Notes: a model not told the origin generated them from the letters alone. 64,000 nucleotides of DNA from CAYSCZ01 sp964429655 (GCA_964429655.1 CAYSCZ010000004.1:1-64000), one strand, 5' to 3'; positions 28,401-36,839 are shown, counted from the stretch's first letter. Made by a program: numbers and translations.

Positions 28401-28746
28401 GATCCTGCTCAATACCCTGGGCTGTGACAACAACCTCAGTGAGCTCCTGTACATCGGTAGACAGGGTAATATCTACTACAGATCGTGCTCCAATCTCAAC
28501 TTCCTGAGTTGCGTAGCCGATAAAAGATAATACTAAAGTGCCTCCATCTGATGGAACAGAAATCCTGTAATTTCCATCAAGATCAGAGGTTGTACCGGAA
28601 GTGGTACCTTTAAGTATTACGTTTACTCCGGGAAGTGCTTCACCGTTGTCGTCGGTGATTTTCCCCGAAACCGTCCTATCCTGCGCCTGGAGCGATGCCC
28701 CAGCCACAAGTAGGAATACTAAATTCAATAGTAGAATCCTCTTCAT
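25492..28746 (-). CDS. SusC/RagA-family TonB-linked outer-membrane transporter
   Basis: A 1084-residue TonB-dependent transporter. Signal peptide 1-21; a carboxypeptidase-regulatory-like domain (about 22-110) with VSGKITDDNGEALPGVNVILKG and YRISV; a plug domain (about 115-240) with the SusC motifs GVSGTGTNIIIRG and PLFIVDGVPF; then the 22-strand barrel, ending in the aromatic terminal strand with RVKF. It imports a large nutrient together with the SusD lipoprotein encoded directly downstream. The start is ATG at 28746. It leads a three-gene operon. Confidence 0.95.
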   Translation of the reverse strand: MKRILLLNLVFLLVAGASLQAQDRTVSGKITDDNGEALPGVNVILKGTTSGTTSDLDGNYRISVPSDGGTLVLSFIGYATQEVEIGARSVVDITLSTDVQELTEVVVTAQGIEQDRKSLGYAVSTVDGRQLQDQPSGDVGRILQSKVPGMNVTASNGVSGTGTNIIIRGYSSITGTNQPLFIVDGVPFNSSTNTDNSGGDFQQGQLGTSSRFLDLDPNNIESVNVLKGLSATVIYGEQGRNGVILITTKNGRGGTSKEKLEVTLNQSYFITEIASLPDYQNSYGGGFHQNFGFFFSNWGPSFDTRGQRGIDENGQTDHPYSRLTDETLRNQFPEFLDARYDYRAYDDPGEFFDNGSVINTSVNIKGVAENTNYGATLSYTRDIGFTPNNKLRKVNFGIGGNTRLSNKITLNSTFNVAITDMQTPPISASFGSSAIGQGESIFGDVFYTPRNVDLNNLPFVAPADGRPVYYRSGNDITNPNWTANFSRQTDDVVRFYGKTSIIYDIAEWLNVQYRVGLDTYSERLEWFINKGSNTTAAVTPGVFRTNDIVNTIWNQDLIFTINKRINQDIGLQANLGINDRRDRFERRGIESVNQLVFGFIEHSNFTDFSPINSFSGIDIQNLTEERLQAIYGQVTLDYRGYLFLNIAGRNDWSSTVEKENRSLFYPSVSVSFVPSEVFDITSDYLNYLKFRIGFGQSAGFPPPYATRNVLNSNSRAFVTRNGSVISTNSNATNFGTNDGGAGAALGNPNLLPERHKEWEVGIESKLIKNRVSLNATLYRKITNDLITSQPIDPATGFTSTAINIGEIENKGVEIDISATPLKIGDFQWDISGNFFAYETTVNELTQGLTEVTVAGFTNIGNFAIVDEPFNVIQGSTILRDSVSGQPIIGGNGLYQQDPNLGIIGDPNPDFTTSIINTFKWKGLTFSAQLDYRKGGDIYSITANTLIGRGISEDTDFDRTQNYVLKGVNADGETNRQIITTTNLGFDGFITSPDEQFIYDGTTIRLRNISLGYNLPTSLLANTPFGEVSITLSAQNLWFNAVNFPDGINFDTDVTSLNAGGNGLGFDFLTGPSAKRYGAALRVKF

Positions 28747-29051
28747 ACTGTTTACGTTTAGGTTATTAAAATATTACAAATTACAAATCAGGAACCAAGT
28801 ATATAACAATTTTATGACTTTTAAAATACGGTCAAAATTTTATTTGATTTCATGATAAATACAGAGATCGTTGAAAATCGAGTAATAAAAAAGACTTATC
28901 AAAGAAATCAAATCAAAAAAGTCCTTATTGAAAATTAAAATTGTAAAATAGGTGAATTGGAAATATTATATTTTGGGTTGATAAAGGTGAAGTCATAAAA
29001 TCATAATGTCTATGATTTTATAAATCAAAAATAATTTATTAAAAAATTAAA
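28747..29051. other. Intergenic region upstream of susC
   Basis: 305 A+T-rich bases between the PorE-like gene and susC, both leftward. It should contain the susC promoter; a TAATTTG sequence on the minus strand (28777-28783) is the nearest -7-like element but has one base less than consensus. It also holds a possible terminator (28885-28926) and a perfect 10-base inverted repeat without a U tract (TAAAATCATA 28996-29005, TATGATTTTA 29011-29020). Confidence 0.4.
28885..28926 (-). terminator. Possible terminator of the lepA-folD-queE-ompA unit
   Basis: On the minus strand, AGGACTT and AAGTCTT (plus coordinates 28919-28926 and 28891-28897) can pair over six bases across a loop of about 20 bases, followed by TTTTTT. 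The stem is short and the loop long, so this is a weak call. Confidence 0.35.
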
Positions 29052-30974
29052 TCAAAGAATTTCGAATTCTATTCTCCTATTTAGACTTCGATTATATTCT
29101 GAATCATTAGGAACTAAAGGTTTTTCTTTGCCATATCCCTTGAATGACAGCCTTTGTGGATTTATACCATTTTCTTGCAGAAACTGATAGACAGCTTTAG
29201 CTCTTTTATTTGACAGCTCCATATTATATATGTCATCGCCTTCATTATCGGTGTGCCCGGTGATTAATATCTGCACTTCCGGGTTTTGAGTTAAAAATTC
29301 CATGATCTCGTAAAGTTCCGATTTTGACTTCTCCTTTAATTTATATTTATCAAAGTCAAAAAAGATATTTTCAAGCACTGTGGAGACACCTTTATTTACC
29401 GGCGTAAGATAAATATCCAGCACTTCCGGTGCTAACCTTGGCCTTTTAATATAGTTAAATCTTAAATCTTCGAATATGTAACCTTTTTTAGTCGCATAAA
29501 TGCCATATTCATTGCCTTCGGTCAACACCACAAAATATTTGCCGCTGACAGCGTCAGAATATATCGAGGAAATCAATTCATTGGTATTGATATCGTACAA
29601 ATCAATTTTAGCCCTAAGCTTTTGGTTGGTTTCGGCATCGTATACTGTTCCTGTCAAAAAATTACTCCAATGGGTAACGCGGTTTTCTTCCGGTACCGGA
29701 AATGTATAGATATCACTCCTTACTACTCTATCCCTTTTTTTTGTGTCCTGGGTATAATAAGCCGTTTTCCCATCAGCAGTAATAAATAAAGAGACCTGGT
29801 CTTCTTTATCGTTTAGAGGATAACCAAGATTTTTTGGTTTACTCCAGCCATCTTCCTGCCTTTCTGAATAGAAAAAGTCAAAACCTCCGAGGCCTGGTAA
29901 TCCATCCGAAGAAAAGTACACTGTCTGTCCGTTCACATGAACAAATGGTGCAATATCATCTGCGGCGGTATTAATGACCCTTCCCATATTTTTTGGTTCC
30001 TGCCAGTAATCTTCCTTATTCTTTTTTGTAACCCATATATCCCTTCTTCCAAAGCCTCCCGGCCTTGTAGATACAAAATACAGCGTACGGCCATCTGCTG
30101 ATAATGAAGGCTGGGAATCCCACTGCCTGCTATTGATATTTGCCCCCAGGTTTTTTGGCAGTGTCCATTTATTGCCCTCCCTGGTCGTTATGTAAAGGTC
30201 ACAACTCCCATAAGATTGTCTCCCCTGGCAAGAAGTAAATATTAATATTCTTCCGTCGGCTGATATGCTGCAAGTGCCTTCATTTTGTTTGGTATTAATG
30301 ACCGGGGAAATTTCAAAAGGTTCAAGCCAATACCCATCATCTCCTTTTTTTGCCACGTAAATGTCTTCATCGGAAAAAAACCCTGACCCCTTCCTGATGG
30401 TAATAAACATAAACTTTTTATCGACCGTCAAAACCGGGAAGTATTGGTATTGAAACCCATTGATTGGGTATTGTAATTTGGTAAGCGAAAGTTTAACGGG
30501 GTTATTTACTGCCTCGATGGAGAAATCAATTCTTTGGGATAGTATGGATGTGGGGTTAGTGTTTTTGGAGTAGTTAAACTTTTCTATATACACATCAAGA
30601 TATTCTCTGGCAAGCTGATATTCACCCAGGTTGTAATAGGCTTTGGCGATTCTATAGTCAACTTCTTTACGGTTCGCATATGGTGGGTTTATACCTTTTA
30701 ATTGGATATACACCTGTACCGCCTTTTTTTTATCCCCCAGATCAAGGTATTGACCCGCGAGCGCCAGGTAGGCTTCTGCAAACTGATCATCTTTTTTTAT
30801 CGCTGATAAGAGCGCATTAATTGCTTCCGGGAATTGCCCTCTTCTTGAAAATGTCCTGGCTTCTTCGTAAAATTTTATTGCTTTCTTATTATCTGTAGTC
30901 AATCCACTGTATTGAGCCTCCACCGTAAATGGAATAATCATCAGAATTAAAAATAATCGATAGATGGAAAGCAT
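29052..30974 (-). CDS. PorE-like OmpA-family protein (TPR, WD40-like propeller, OmpA domain)
   Basis: 640 residues. Signal peptide (MLSIYRLFLILMIIPFTVEAQ, no lipobox Cys). TPR-like repeats about 25-130. PD40/WD40-like propeller blades about 150-390, with repeated phrases such as SADGRILIFTS, SADGRTLYFVSTRPGG and FSSDGLPGLGGFD. A carboxypeptidase-regulatory-like domain about 430-500 (GTVYDAETNQKLRAKIDLYD). A C-terminal OmpA domain from about 530 with GHTDNEGDD and the NRRIEFEIL end. This is the domain order of PorE, a peptidoglycan-linked T9SS component, but paralogues of this architecture are common and PorE is a lipoprotein. It starts 2 bases after the queE stop, the last gene of lepA-folD-queE-ompA. 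Confidence 0.85.
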   Translation of the reverse strand: MLSIYRLFLILMIIPFTVEAQYSGLTTDNKKAIKFYEEARTFSRRGQFPEAINALLSAIKKDDQFAEAYLALAGQYLDLGDKKKAVQVYIQLKGINPPYANRKEVDYRIAKAYYNLGEYQLAREYLDVYIEKFNYSKNTNPTSILSQRIDFSIEAVNNPVKLSLTKLQYPINGFQYQYFPVLTVDKKFMFITIRKGSGFFSDEDIYVAKKGDDGYWLEPFEISPVINTKQNEGTCSISADGRILIFTSCQGRQSYGSCDLYITTREGNKWTLPKNLGANINSRQWDSQPSLSADGRTLYFVSTRPGGFGRRDIWVTKKNKEDYWQEPKNMGRVINTAADDIAPFVHVNGQTVYFSSDGLPGLGGFDFFYSERQEDGWSKPKNLGYPLNDKEDQVSLFITADGKTAYYTQDTKKRDRVVRSDIYTFPVPEENRVTHWSNFLTGTVYDAETNQKLRAKIDLYDINTNELISSIYSDAVSGKYFVVLTEGNEYGIYATKKGYIFEDLRFNYIKRPRLAPEVLDIYLTPVNKGVSTVLENIFFDFDKYKLKEKSKSELYEIMEFLTQNPEVQILITGHTDNEGDDIYNMELSNKRAKAVYQFLQENGINPQRLSFKGYGKEKPLVPNDSEYNRSLNRRIEFEIL

Positions 30975-30976
30975 GG

Positions 30977-31573
30977 TCAGGGTACATTTATATATTTATG
31001 AGTCTGTAAAGACAATCTCCATTTGGGATTACTTTTGATATATTCAACAATTTGAGGTGTGATTTTATCCATAACACTCCATTCCGGTTGCAACGATAAA
31101 TAGCAGTTATCGTGCATTTGTTTAGCATGTGCTTCGGCCCATTCAAAATCGTGTTTATTGTATATCACAACTTTTAATTCATCGGAAATATTGTAGAATT
31201 GCTTATATGGGGACTTGAATTTCTTTGGCGAGAAGCAGATCCAATCCCATTGACCTGACAAAGGGTGGGCTCCGGATGTTTCTAAATGGGTTTCCAATTG
31301 GTGGTGCTTTAAATGATTGGTGAGTATATCAAGGTCATACATTAAAGGTTCTCCACCTGTAATTACAACCATTGAAACCTTGCATTCTACCGCATTTTTT
31401 ATAACACTTTCAATAGGTACTTCAGGATGATCATTTTTATTCCAGGATTCCTTAACGTCACACCAATGGCAACCGACATCACAACCGGCCAACCTTATAA
31501 AATATGCAGCTTTTCCCTGATGGAACCCTTCCCCCTGAATGGTGAGGAAATCTTCCATTAATGGAATCGTCAT
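30977..31573 (-). CDS. queE: 7-carboxy-7-deazaguanine synthase
   Basis: Radical-SAM enzyme that converts 6-carboxytetrahydropterin to 7-carboxy-7-deazaguanine, the step after QueD in queuosine biosynthesis. The cluster motif is C-x3-C-x2-C in AGCDVGCHWCD, preceded by the family motif FLTIQGEGFH and followed by TGGEPL. At 198 residues from the ATG at 31573 (MTIPLMED) it matches the short Bacteroidota form. A TTG ten codons upstream would overlap folD by 4 bases but looks too long. A GGAGG lies 17 bases upstream of the chosen ATG. The downstream neighbour is the OmpA-like gene. Confidence 0.92.
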   Translation of the reverse strand: MTIPLMEDFLTIQGEGFHQGKAAYFIRLAGCDVGCHWCDVKESWNKNDHPEVPIESVIKNAVECKVSMVVITGGEPLMYDLDILTNHLKHHQLETHLETSGAHPLSGQWDWICFSPKKFKSPYKQFYNISDELKVVIYNKHDFEWAEAHAKQMHDNCYLSLQPEWSVMDKITPQIVEYIKSNPKWRLSLQTHKYINVP

Positions 31574-31599
31574 TGTTTTTACTTCTTTTACCTCCAAAA

Positions 31600-32499
31600 T
31601 CAAATACTTGTGTCGTTATTTCGTCTTTCTGCTGCTTTATACGTGTTTTGGAGTAATGAGGCTATGGTCATGGGACCGATACCACCCGGTACCGGGGTTA
31701 TGTAAGAGCATTTTGGTGAAACTTCATCAAAATCAACATCTCCAACAATTCTGAATCCTCTAGGTCTGCCCGGGTCTTCAATTTTGGTTGTACCAATGTC
31801 TAACACCACTGCGCCTTCCTTAACCATGTCAGACTTGATAAGTCCCGGCTTGCCAACTGCTACAAATAAAATATCTGCTTGTTTGGTAAAATTTGATAAC
31901 GATTTGGTGTAGATATGACAAAGTGTAACAGTTGCTTCTCCCTGATGTGAAAGCATGGCACTGAGTGGAGCTCCAGCTATACGTCCTTTACCTACTACCA
32001 CACAATGTTTGCCCACAGTATCAATTTGATATCTTGCCAGCAGCTCCATAACCCCAGCGGGGGTTGCGGGAAGAATTCTTGGATTACTAGAAGAAATACT
32101 ACCAAAATTTTGATTGGTAAAGCCATCAACATCCTTAAGTGGATCGATGTTGTCAATAACTTTCTCTACGGAAATATGATCCGGGAGAGGTAGTTGAACG
32201 ATAAGGCCGTCGATGTCCTCATCTTCATTAATCTGATGGATGTGTTTTAAGAGCTTAGTCTCTGAAATAGTTTCTGCAAAACGAAGTAAAGTGTAATGAA
32301 AACCTACAGATTTACTGGCTTTCACCTTATTGTCCACATAGGTTTGACTTGCCCCATCATCCCCAACCATAATAATGGCAAGGTGTGGTAATTTAAGGTT
32401 ATGATCTTTCATCACTTTCACTTTTTCCGCCAGTTCATCCTTAATTTCCCGGGCAACTTTTTTACCGTCAAGTAGGATGTAATTAATTTCACCAGTCAT
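31600..32499 (-). CDS. folD: Bifunctional methylenetetrahydrofolate dehydrogenase/cyclohydrolase
   Basis: Interconverts 5,10-methylene- and 10-formyl-tetrahydrofolate, feeding one-carbon units to purines and formyl-Met. 299 residues from the ATG at 32499 (MTGEINYILLDGKKVAREI); a TTG two codons earlier is in frame. The catalytic Tyr/Lys segment YVDNKVKASKSVGF, the NADP-binding GKGRIAGAPL and the C-terminal PVPGGIGPMTIASLLQNT signature are all present. It begins 2 bases after the lepA stop, so the two are co-transcribed. Confidence 0.95.
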   Translation of the reverse strand: MTGEINYILLDGKKVAREIKDELAEKVKVMKDHNLKLPHLAIIMVGDDGASQTYVDNKVKASKSVGFHYTLLRFAETISETKLLKHIHQINEDEDIDGLIVQLPLPDHISVEKVIDNIDPLKDVDGFTNQNFGSISSSNPRILPATPAGVMELLARYQIDTVGKHCVVVGKGRIAGAPLSAMLSHQGEATVTLCHIYTKSLSNFTKQADILFVAVGKPGLIKSDMVKEGAVVLDIGTTKIEDPGRPRGFRIVGDVDFDEVSPKCSYITPVPGGIGPMTIASLLQNTYKAAERRNNDTSI

Positions 32500-32501
32500 A
32501 A

Positions 32502-34289
32502 TCAATCAATTTTTAATACAGCCATAAAAGCTTCCTGAGGAATCTCCACACTTCCAACCTGTCTCATTCTCTTTTTACCTTTCTTTTGTTTTTCCAGTAA
32601 TTTTCGTTTCCTTGTTATATCTCCTCCATAGCATTTGGATAATACGTTCTTTCGCAATGCTTTAACAGACTCCCTGGCGATAATTTTTGTACCAATGGAA
32701 GCCTGAATAGCAATTTCAAACATCTGACGGGGTAAAAGTTCCTTTAATTTTTCGCATAACCGCTTCCCCCATTCATAAGATTTATCCCTATGGACAATTG
32801 CAGAGAGTGCGTCGACTTTTTCACCATTTAACTGAATATCTAATTTAACCATGTTTGAGGGTTGATAACCCAGCAGTTCATAATCCAAAGAAGCGTAGCC
32901 ACGACTAATGGTTTTTAATTTATCAAAGAAATCAAATACGATTTCAGCCAGGGGTAATTCAAAGGTCAATTCGACACGCTCAGCTGTTAGATAAACCTGG
33001 TTCTTAATAATGCCCCGCTTATCAATACATAAAGAAATAATTGATCCAATAAACTCCGACTTGGAGATGATCTGTGCGCTAATGAAAGGCTCTTCAATAT
33101 GATCAATTGTATTTGGTTCCGGCATTTCAGATGGGGCATTGATTTCATCAAATGAACCATCATGTTTTATGGCATGAAATTTCACTGAAGGAACCGTAGT
33201 TATCACAGACATATCAAACTCACGATCCAGTCTTTCCTGGACAATCTCCATATGCAACATGCCAAGAAAACCACATCTGAAACCAAAACCCAATGCTGCG
33301 GAAGTTTCCGGCTCCCAAACCAGGGAGGCATCATTCAGTTGGAGTTTCTCCATAGAACTTCTAAGCTCCTCAAAATCAGAAGTTTCAACCGGATAAATAC
33401 CCGCAAAAACCATAGGTTTAACATCTTCAAAGCCCCTTACCGCACTGTTGGTTGGTCTTTCTACGTGGGTGATTGTGTCCCCGACTTTCACTTCTTTAGC
33501 CACTTTGATCCCTGAAACGAGATAACCTACATCGCCTGCAACGATTTCTTTTTTCGGCTGATGGGTTAATTTCAGTGTGCCTATCTCATCAGCATCATAA
33601 GTCTTCCCGGTATTGACAAATTTGACAAGGTCCCCTTTTCTGATTGTCCCATTATAAATCCGGAAAATTACTTCTATGCCTCTAAATGAGTTGAAGTTAG
33701 AGTCAAATATCATCGCTTGCAAAGGTTCATTTACATCCCCAACAGGAGGTGGTATTATCCGCACGATAGTTTTGAGTATCTCTTCTATTCCTATTCCTTC
33801 TTTGCCGCTCGCATGAATGATTCGTTCCCTCTCACAACCCAATAGATCCACAATTTCATCGGAAACCTCTTCAGAACGAGCGCCTGGAAGATCAATCTTA
33901 TTCAAAACAGGTATAATTTCCAGGTCATGTTCCATGGCCAAATACATATTGGAAATGGTCTGGGCTTCAACGCCCTGGGAAGCATCTATAATCAATAAAG
34001 CGCCTTCACATGCTGCAATGGATCTGGATACCTCGTATGAAAAATCAACGTGGCCTGGTGTATCTATGAGGTTTAAGTGATATAATTTTCCCTCGTATTC
34101 ATAATCCATCTGTATAGCGTGACTTTTAATTGTAATCCCCCGCTCCCTTTCGAGGTCCATGTCATCAAGTAGCTGATCTTGTTTTTCCCTGTCGGAAATT
34201 GTGTGTGTATATTCTAATAACCTGTCGGCAAGTGTGCTTTTGCCATGATCAATATGGGCTATAATGCAGAAGTTTCTTAAATTATCCAT
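32502..34289 (-). CDS. lepA: Elongation factor 4 (LepA) ribosome-associated GTPase
   Basis: Translational GTPase that acts on ribosomes and is linked to back-translocation and 30S biogenesis. G1 is AHIDHGKST, G3 DTPGH, G4 NKID. The C-terminal EF-G-like and LepA-specific domains end in KRKLLEKQKKGKKRMRQVG. I chose the ATG at 34289 (MDNLRNFCIIAHIDHGKST, 595 residues) because LepA proteins begin there; an upstream ATG at 34331 would add 14 residues and cannot be excluded. It is the first gene of the leftward lepA-folD-queE-ompA unit. Confidence 0.95.
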   Translation of the reverse strand: MDNLRNFCIIAHIDHGKSTLADRLLEYTHTISDREKQDQLLDDMDLERERGITIKSHAIQMDYEYEGKLYHLNLIDTPGHVDFSYEVSRSIAACEGALLIIDASQGVEAQTISNMYLAMEHDLEIIPVLNKIDLPGARSEEVSDEIVDLLGCERERIIHASGKEGIGIEEILKTIVRIIPPPVGDVNEPLQAMIFDSNFNSFRGIEVIFRIYNGTIRKGDLVKFVNTGKTYDADEIGTLKLTHQPKKEIVAGDVGYLVSGIKVAKEVKVGDTITHVERPTNSAVRGFEDVKPMVFAGIYPVETSDFEELRSSMEKLQLNDASLVWEPETSAALGFGFRCGFLGMLHMEIVQERLDREFDMSVITTVPSVKFHAIKHDGSFDEINAPSEMPEPNTIDHIEEPFISAQIISKSEFIGSIISLCIDKRGIIKNQVYLTAERVELTFELPLAEIVFDFFDKLKTISRGYASLDYELLGYQPSNMVKLDIQLNGEKVDALSAIVHRDKSYEWGKRLCEKLKELLPRQMFEIAIQASIGTKIIARESVKALRKNVLSKCYGGDITRKRKLLEKQKKGKKRMRQVGSVEIPQEAFMAVLKID

Positions 34290-34331
34290 AACATTTCTGG
34301 TTGCTAAATTAGCATTAAAATCTGAAGACAT

Positions 34332-34710
34332 GATCTTGAGAATATATGTTTAATTAAGATTTAGCTTGGTTTAGCTAACTGCATTATTGATTGAAATGGT
34401 AGTAATATTTCGAGACTAAAGCATTTTATTTAAATATGAATATTTAAAAAATTTACAATATTTCAATACATCATTTTAATTACCTGTACTTTAAGTAATA
34501 TATTTTCATTTTAACAAACCTTATGATATAAATATTTAAATTGAAATATCCTTATCAAATATTATTTTTCAAATATTGAAAAAATAAGTTGTTTTGAACA
34601 TTTAAAGACAATTATTAGTATATTCTATTGACAGTAGGCAATTAATTAATTTATATTTGTGTTTTGTCTGTGTTAAGATTTGATGATGATCTTATAAAAA
34701 TTAGAGTATT
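34332..34710. other. A+T-rich divergent intergenic region
   Basis: 379 bases between divergent lepA and a secreted-protein gene. The right part holds a good plus-strand promoter (listed). The left and middle parts are very A+T-rich with short repeats of AATATTTAAA and CAAATATT type. I see no open frame, RNA gene or clear lepA promoter. Confidence 0.5.
34628..34659 (+). promoter_or_regulatory. Bacteroidota-type promoter for the secreted 162-residue protein
   Basis: TTG (34628-34630, within ATTGACAG) and TATATTTG (34652-34659) match the -33 and -7 consensus with a 21-base spacer. It gives a leader of about 45 bases before the ATG at 34711. Confidence 0.5.
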
Positions 34711-35199
34711 ATGAAAAAGATTTTGGTATTATTGGTAGCCTTAGTATGCTGTGTTTCGGTAAGTTTTGGTCAGACAGATCAAGATAATTTGTACACATTC
34801 CGGTACATTGAGGATGAACTTGATGTGTCAAGTGTTGATGATGATGATGTAAAAAGTCATGATTTTGGTTATGAAGTTGCTAAAAAAATCCATCTACTCC
34901 AGGAAAATTATACCTGGATCCAACAAGGGACGGCAGAGAATCCATCCATAAAAATGACCATGGTGGAAAAACCGGCAATTTACTACGCTGTTAAAAAGTT
35001 AGATAAACATTTTACTAAAAGTGTAAAAAAGGGCAATATGACAATGGATGAAGCAAAAAAACAATATTCTAAGGCATTGGATATTGCACTGCAGGTAAGG
35101 TTTCAGGAGACTCAGGAATTTGAAGAAAAATTGAGAGACATCAAGAATAAAGAAGAATTAGCCATATTATTTACTGATAAGGTTAAACTTGAGTTTTAA
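34711..35199 (+). CDS. Secreted protein of unknown function
   Basis: 162 residues with a clear signal peptide (MKKILVLLVALVCCVSVSFGQ). The mature part is acidic at first (a run of Asp around DVSSVDDDDVKSHD) and then helical and Lys-rich, with no domain I recognise. It has its own promoter and a strong terminator, so it is monocistronic. The neighbours (lepA, thiL) run the other way and give no clue. A periplasmic location is likely. Confidence 0.75.
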   Translation: MKKILVLLVALVCCVSVSFGQTDQDNLYTFRYIEDELDVSSVDDDDVKSHDFGYEVAKKIHLLQENYTWIQQGTAENPSIKMTMVEKPAIYYAVKKLDKHFTKSVKKGNMTMDEAKKQYSKALDIALQVRFQETQEFEEKLRDIKNKEELAILFTDKVKLEF

Positions 35200-35221
35200 A
35201 GTAGGTAAGAAATTATTTTCA

Positions 35222-35247
35222 AGCCAGGTATCCCCTGGCTTTTTTTT
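35222..35247 (+). terminator. Rho-independent terminator of the 162-residue protein gene
   Basis: The arms AGCCAGG (35222-35228) and CCTGGCT (35234-35240) pair across a 5-base loop, followed by a run of T to 35247. The T run overlaps the last bases of the convergent thiL gene. Confidence 0.83.
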
Positions 35248-36274
35248 AGAAATGTTTCCAACCCTGAGCTTTTAGTTCGATTTTCATACCTTTTTTACTG
35301 ATCAAAAATTTCCCATAAGCATTGTCTTTTATTTCTCCGATTACAAAAATGTCGTCATGTTTTTCAATTATTGAATGATCACTTTCTTTTATAGTGAATA
35401 GTATTTCGTAATCTTCCCCTCCATTTAAAATACTTGTGACCGGATCAATCCCAAGTTCGACCGATGTTTGATAAGCTTCTTCTGAGACCGGTAATTTGTC
35501 CTCATACAATACAGCACCCACATTAGAGGATTTACAGATATGAAATAAATCAGAGGCTACACCATCAGATACATCAATCATACTTGTTGGTTGCAGTCTC
35601 AATGACTCAAAATCATCAATTATATCTTTCCTGGCTTCCACTTTTAGCTGCCTGCCTATGATGTATTGATAAGCATCGAGCCTGGGCTGCATATCGGGAT
35701 TTTTTAGATAAACCTGTTTCTCTCGTTCTAAAACCTGTAATCCTGTATAAGCACCCCCTAAGTCACCGCTTACGCAAATAAGGTCCCCCGCTTTAGCAGT
35801 CCCACGATATACCACTTTTTGTTTTTCCACATCCCCAATGGCAGTTACAGCAATCATCAGGCCTGTTTTTGAGGACGTGGTATCACCACCAATCAGTTCA
35901 ATATTATACCTATCACAGGCAAGACGTATCCCTTCATACAGTTCATCAACCGCTTCTACCGAAAATCTGTTGCTTAGGGCTAGGTCAACAAGGAGGTACT
36001 TCGGATTGCCATTCATCGCATAGATATCTGAGGCATTTACGGAAACGGCTTTATAACCAAGATGCTGAAGAGGGACATAAGATAAATCAAAATGAACCTG
36101 TTCTATCAGCATATCAGAAGAAATCAGCTGATATTTCTCACCGATATCAATAACTGCCGCGTCGTCACCTATACCTTTAACTGAAGAATCATGTTTTTTT
36201 GAAAAGTTTCTGACGATATGATTTATTAACTCAAATTCTCCCAGATCACTAATTGCTGTTCTTTGCTTTGCCAT
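35246..36274 (-). CDS. thiL: Thiamine-monophosphate kinase
   Basis: Phosphorylates thiamine monophosphate to the active cofactor thiamine diphosphate. 342 residues from the ATG at 36274 (MAKQRTAISDLGEF); a TTG two codons upstream is in frame. The motifs KGIGDDAAVID, the substrate-binding LIGGDTTSS and MIDVSDGVASDL, and LNGGEDYE, are present in the normal PurM-fold order. No other thiamine gene or TPP riboswitch is visible nearby. The end overlaps the T run of the neighbouring terminator. Confidence 0.93.
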   Translation of the reverse strand: MAKQRTAISDLGEFELINHIVRNFSKKHDSSVKGIGDDAAVIDIGEKYQLISSDMLIEQVHFDLSYVPLQHLGYKAVSVNASDIYAMNGNPKYLLVDLALSNRFSVEAVDELYEGIRLACDRYNIELIGGDTTSSKTGLMIAVTAIGDVEKQKVVYRGTAKAGDLICVSGDLGGAYTGLQVLEREKQVYLKNPDMQPRLDAYQYIIGRQLKVEARKDIIDDFESLRLQPTSMIDVSDGVASDLFHICKSSNVGAVLYEDKLPVSEEAYQTSVELGIDPVTSILNGGEDYEILFTIKESDHSIIEKHDDIFVIGEIKDNAYGKFLISKKGMKIELKAQGWKHF

Positions 36275-36428
36275 TATCAACTTTGATTATTGTAAAACTT
36301 ATATGAAACATTTGACTGACAGAAGATAAATATATTGGCATCCATGGATTATTTTTGTAGATTAAATATTAATGTGAGATTTTAAAGGGTAATCAATCAC
36401 TTTTGTGATTAAAACGTATTTCCAGTAC

Positions 36429-36836
36429 ATGGAGACAAAATCAGATATTCATATTGAGTCCGCTAAAATACAAAATGATATTAGAAGTTTTTTAGGTTTG
36501 AGAAGCAATGAACTCATTTTTGAATATTCGTATATAGATGGTAAGGTCAAAATTGACTTAATCACTATAAACCCAAAACATAATCAATCGTTTTTATTTA
36601 AGTCCGTTTTTGGTTTTGATAAAATCGACGCTTTAAACAAACTTTATGAATACGTATCAGATTTTAAAGACAAAGAAGAGTCATATACCATACAATGGAT
36701 GATTAAAGGAGTTAATGAGCTTAATACCTCCTATTTCAGAGCCAGTAATATATATGACGTCCTGGATAAACTTTATTATGGAAGGGACATTAACTCCATC
36801 ACGGTTTTTAGTATTGAATTAAACCCAATTGCATAA
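36429..36836 (+). CDS. Conserved hypothetical protein
   Basis: 135 residues from the ATG at 36429; a GTG eight codons upstream (36405) is an alternative start. No signal peptide, so cytoplasmic. I recognise no domain; the sequence mixes short strands and helices and contains IQWMIKGVNELNTSYFRASNI-like segments. It lies 3 bases upstream of the A-type Fe-S carrier gene and is probably co-transcribed with it. A possible -7 promoter element TATTTTTG is at 36350-36357. Function unknown. Confidence 0.7.
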   Translation: METKSDIHIESAKIQNDIRSFLGLRSNELIFEYSYIDGKVKIDLITINPKHNQSFLFKSVFGFDKIDALNKLYEYVSDFKDKEESYTIQWMIKGVNELNTSYFRASNIYDVLDKLYYGRDINSITVFSIELNPIA

Positions 36837-36839
36837 ATT

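Noticed and set aside
28996..29020. Perfect 10-base inverted repeat TAAAATCATA/TATGATTTTA downstream of the PorE-like gene.
   Set aside because: No U tract follows it on the relevant strand, and A+T-only stems of this length arise by chance in such DNA.
34290..34331. Upstream ATG giving LepA a 14-residue extension.
   Set aside because: LepA proteins begin just before RNFCIIAHIDHGKST; the extension is unsupported, though it cannot be excluded.
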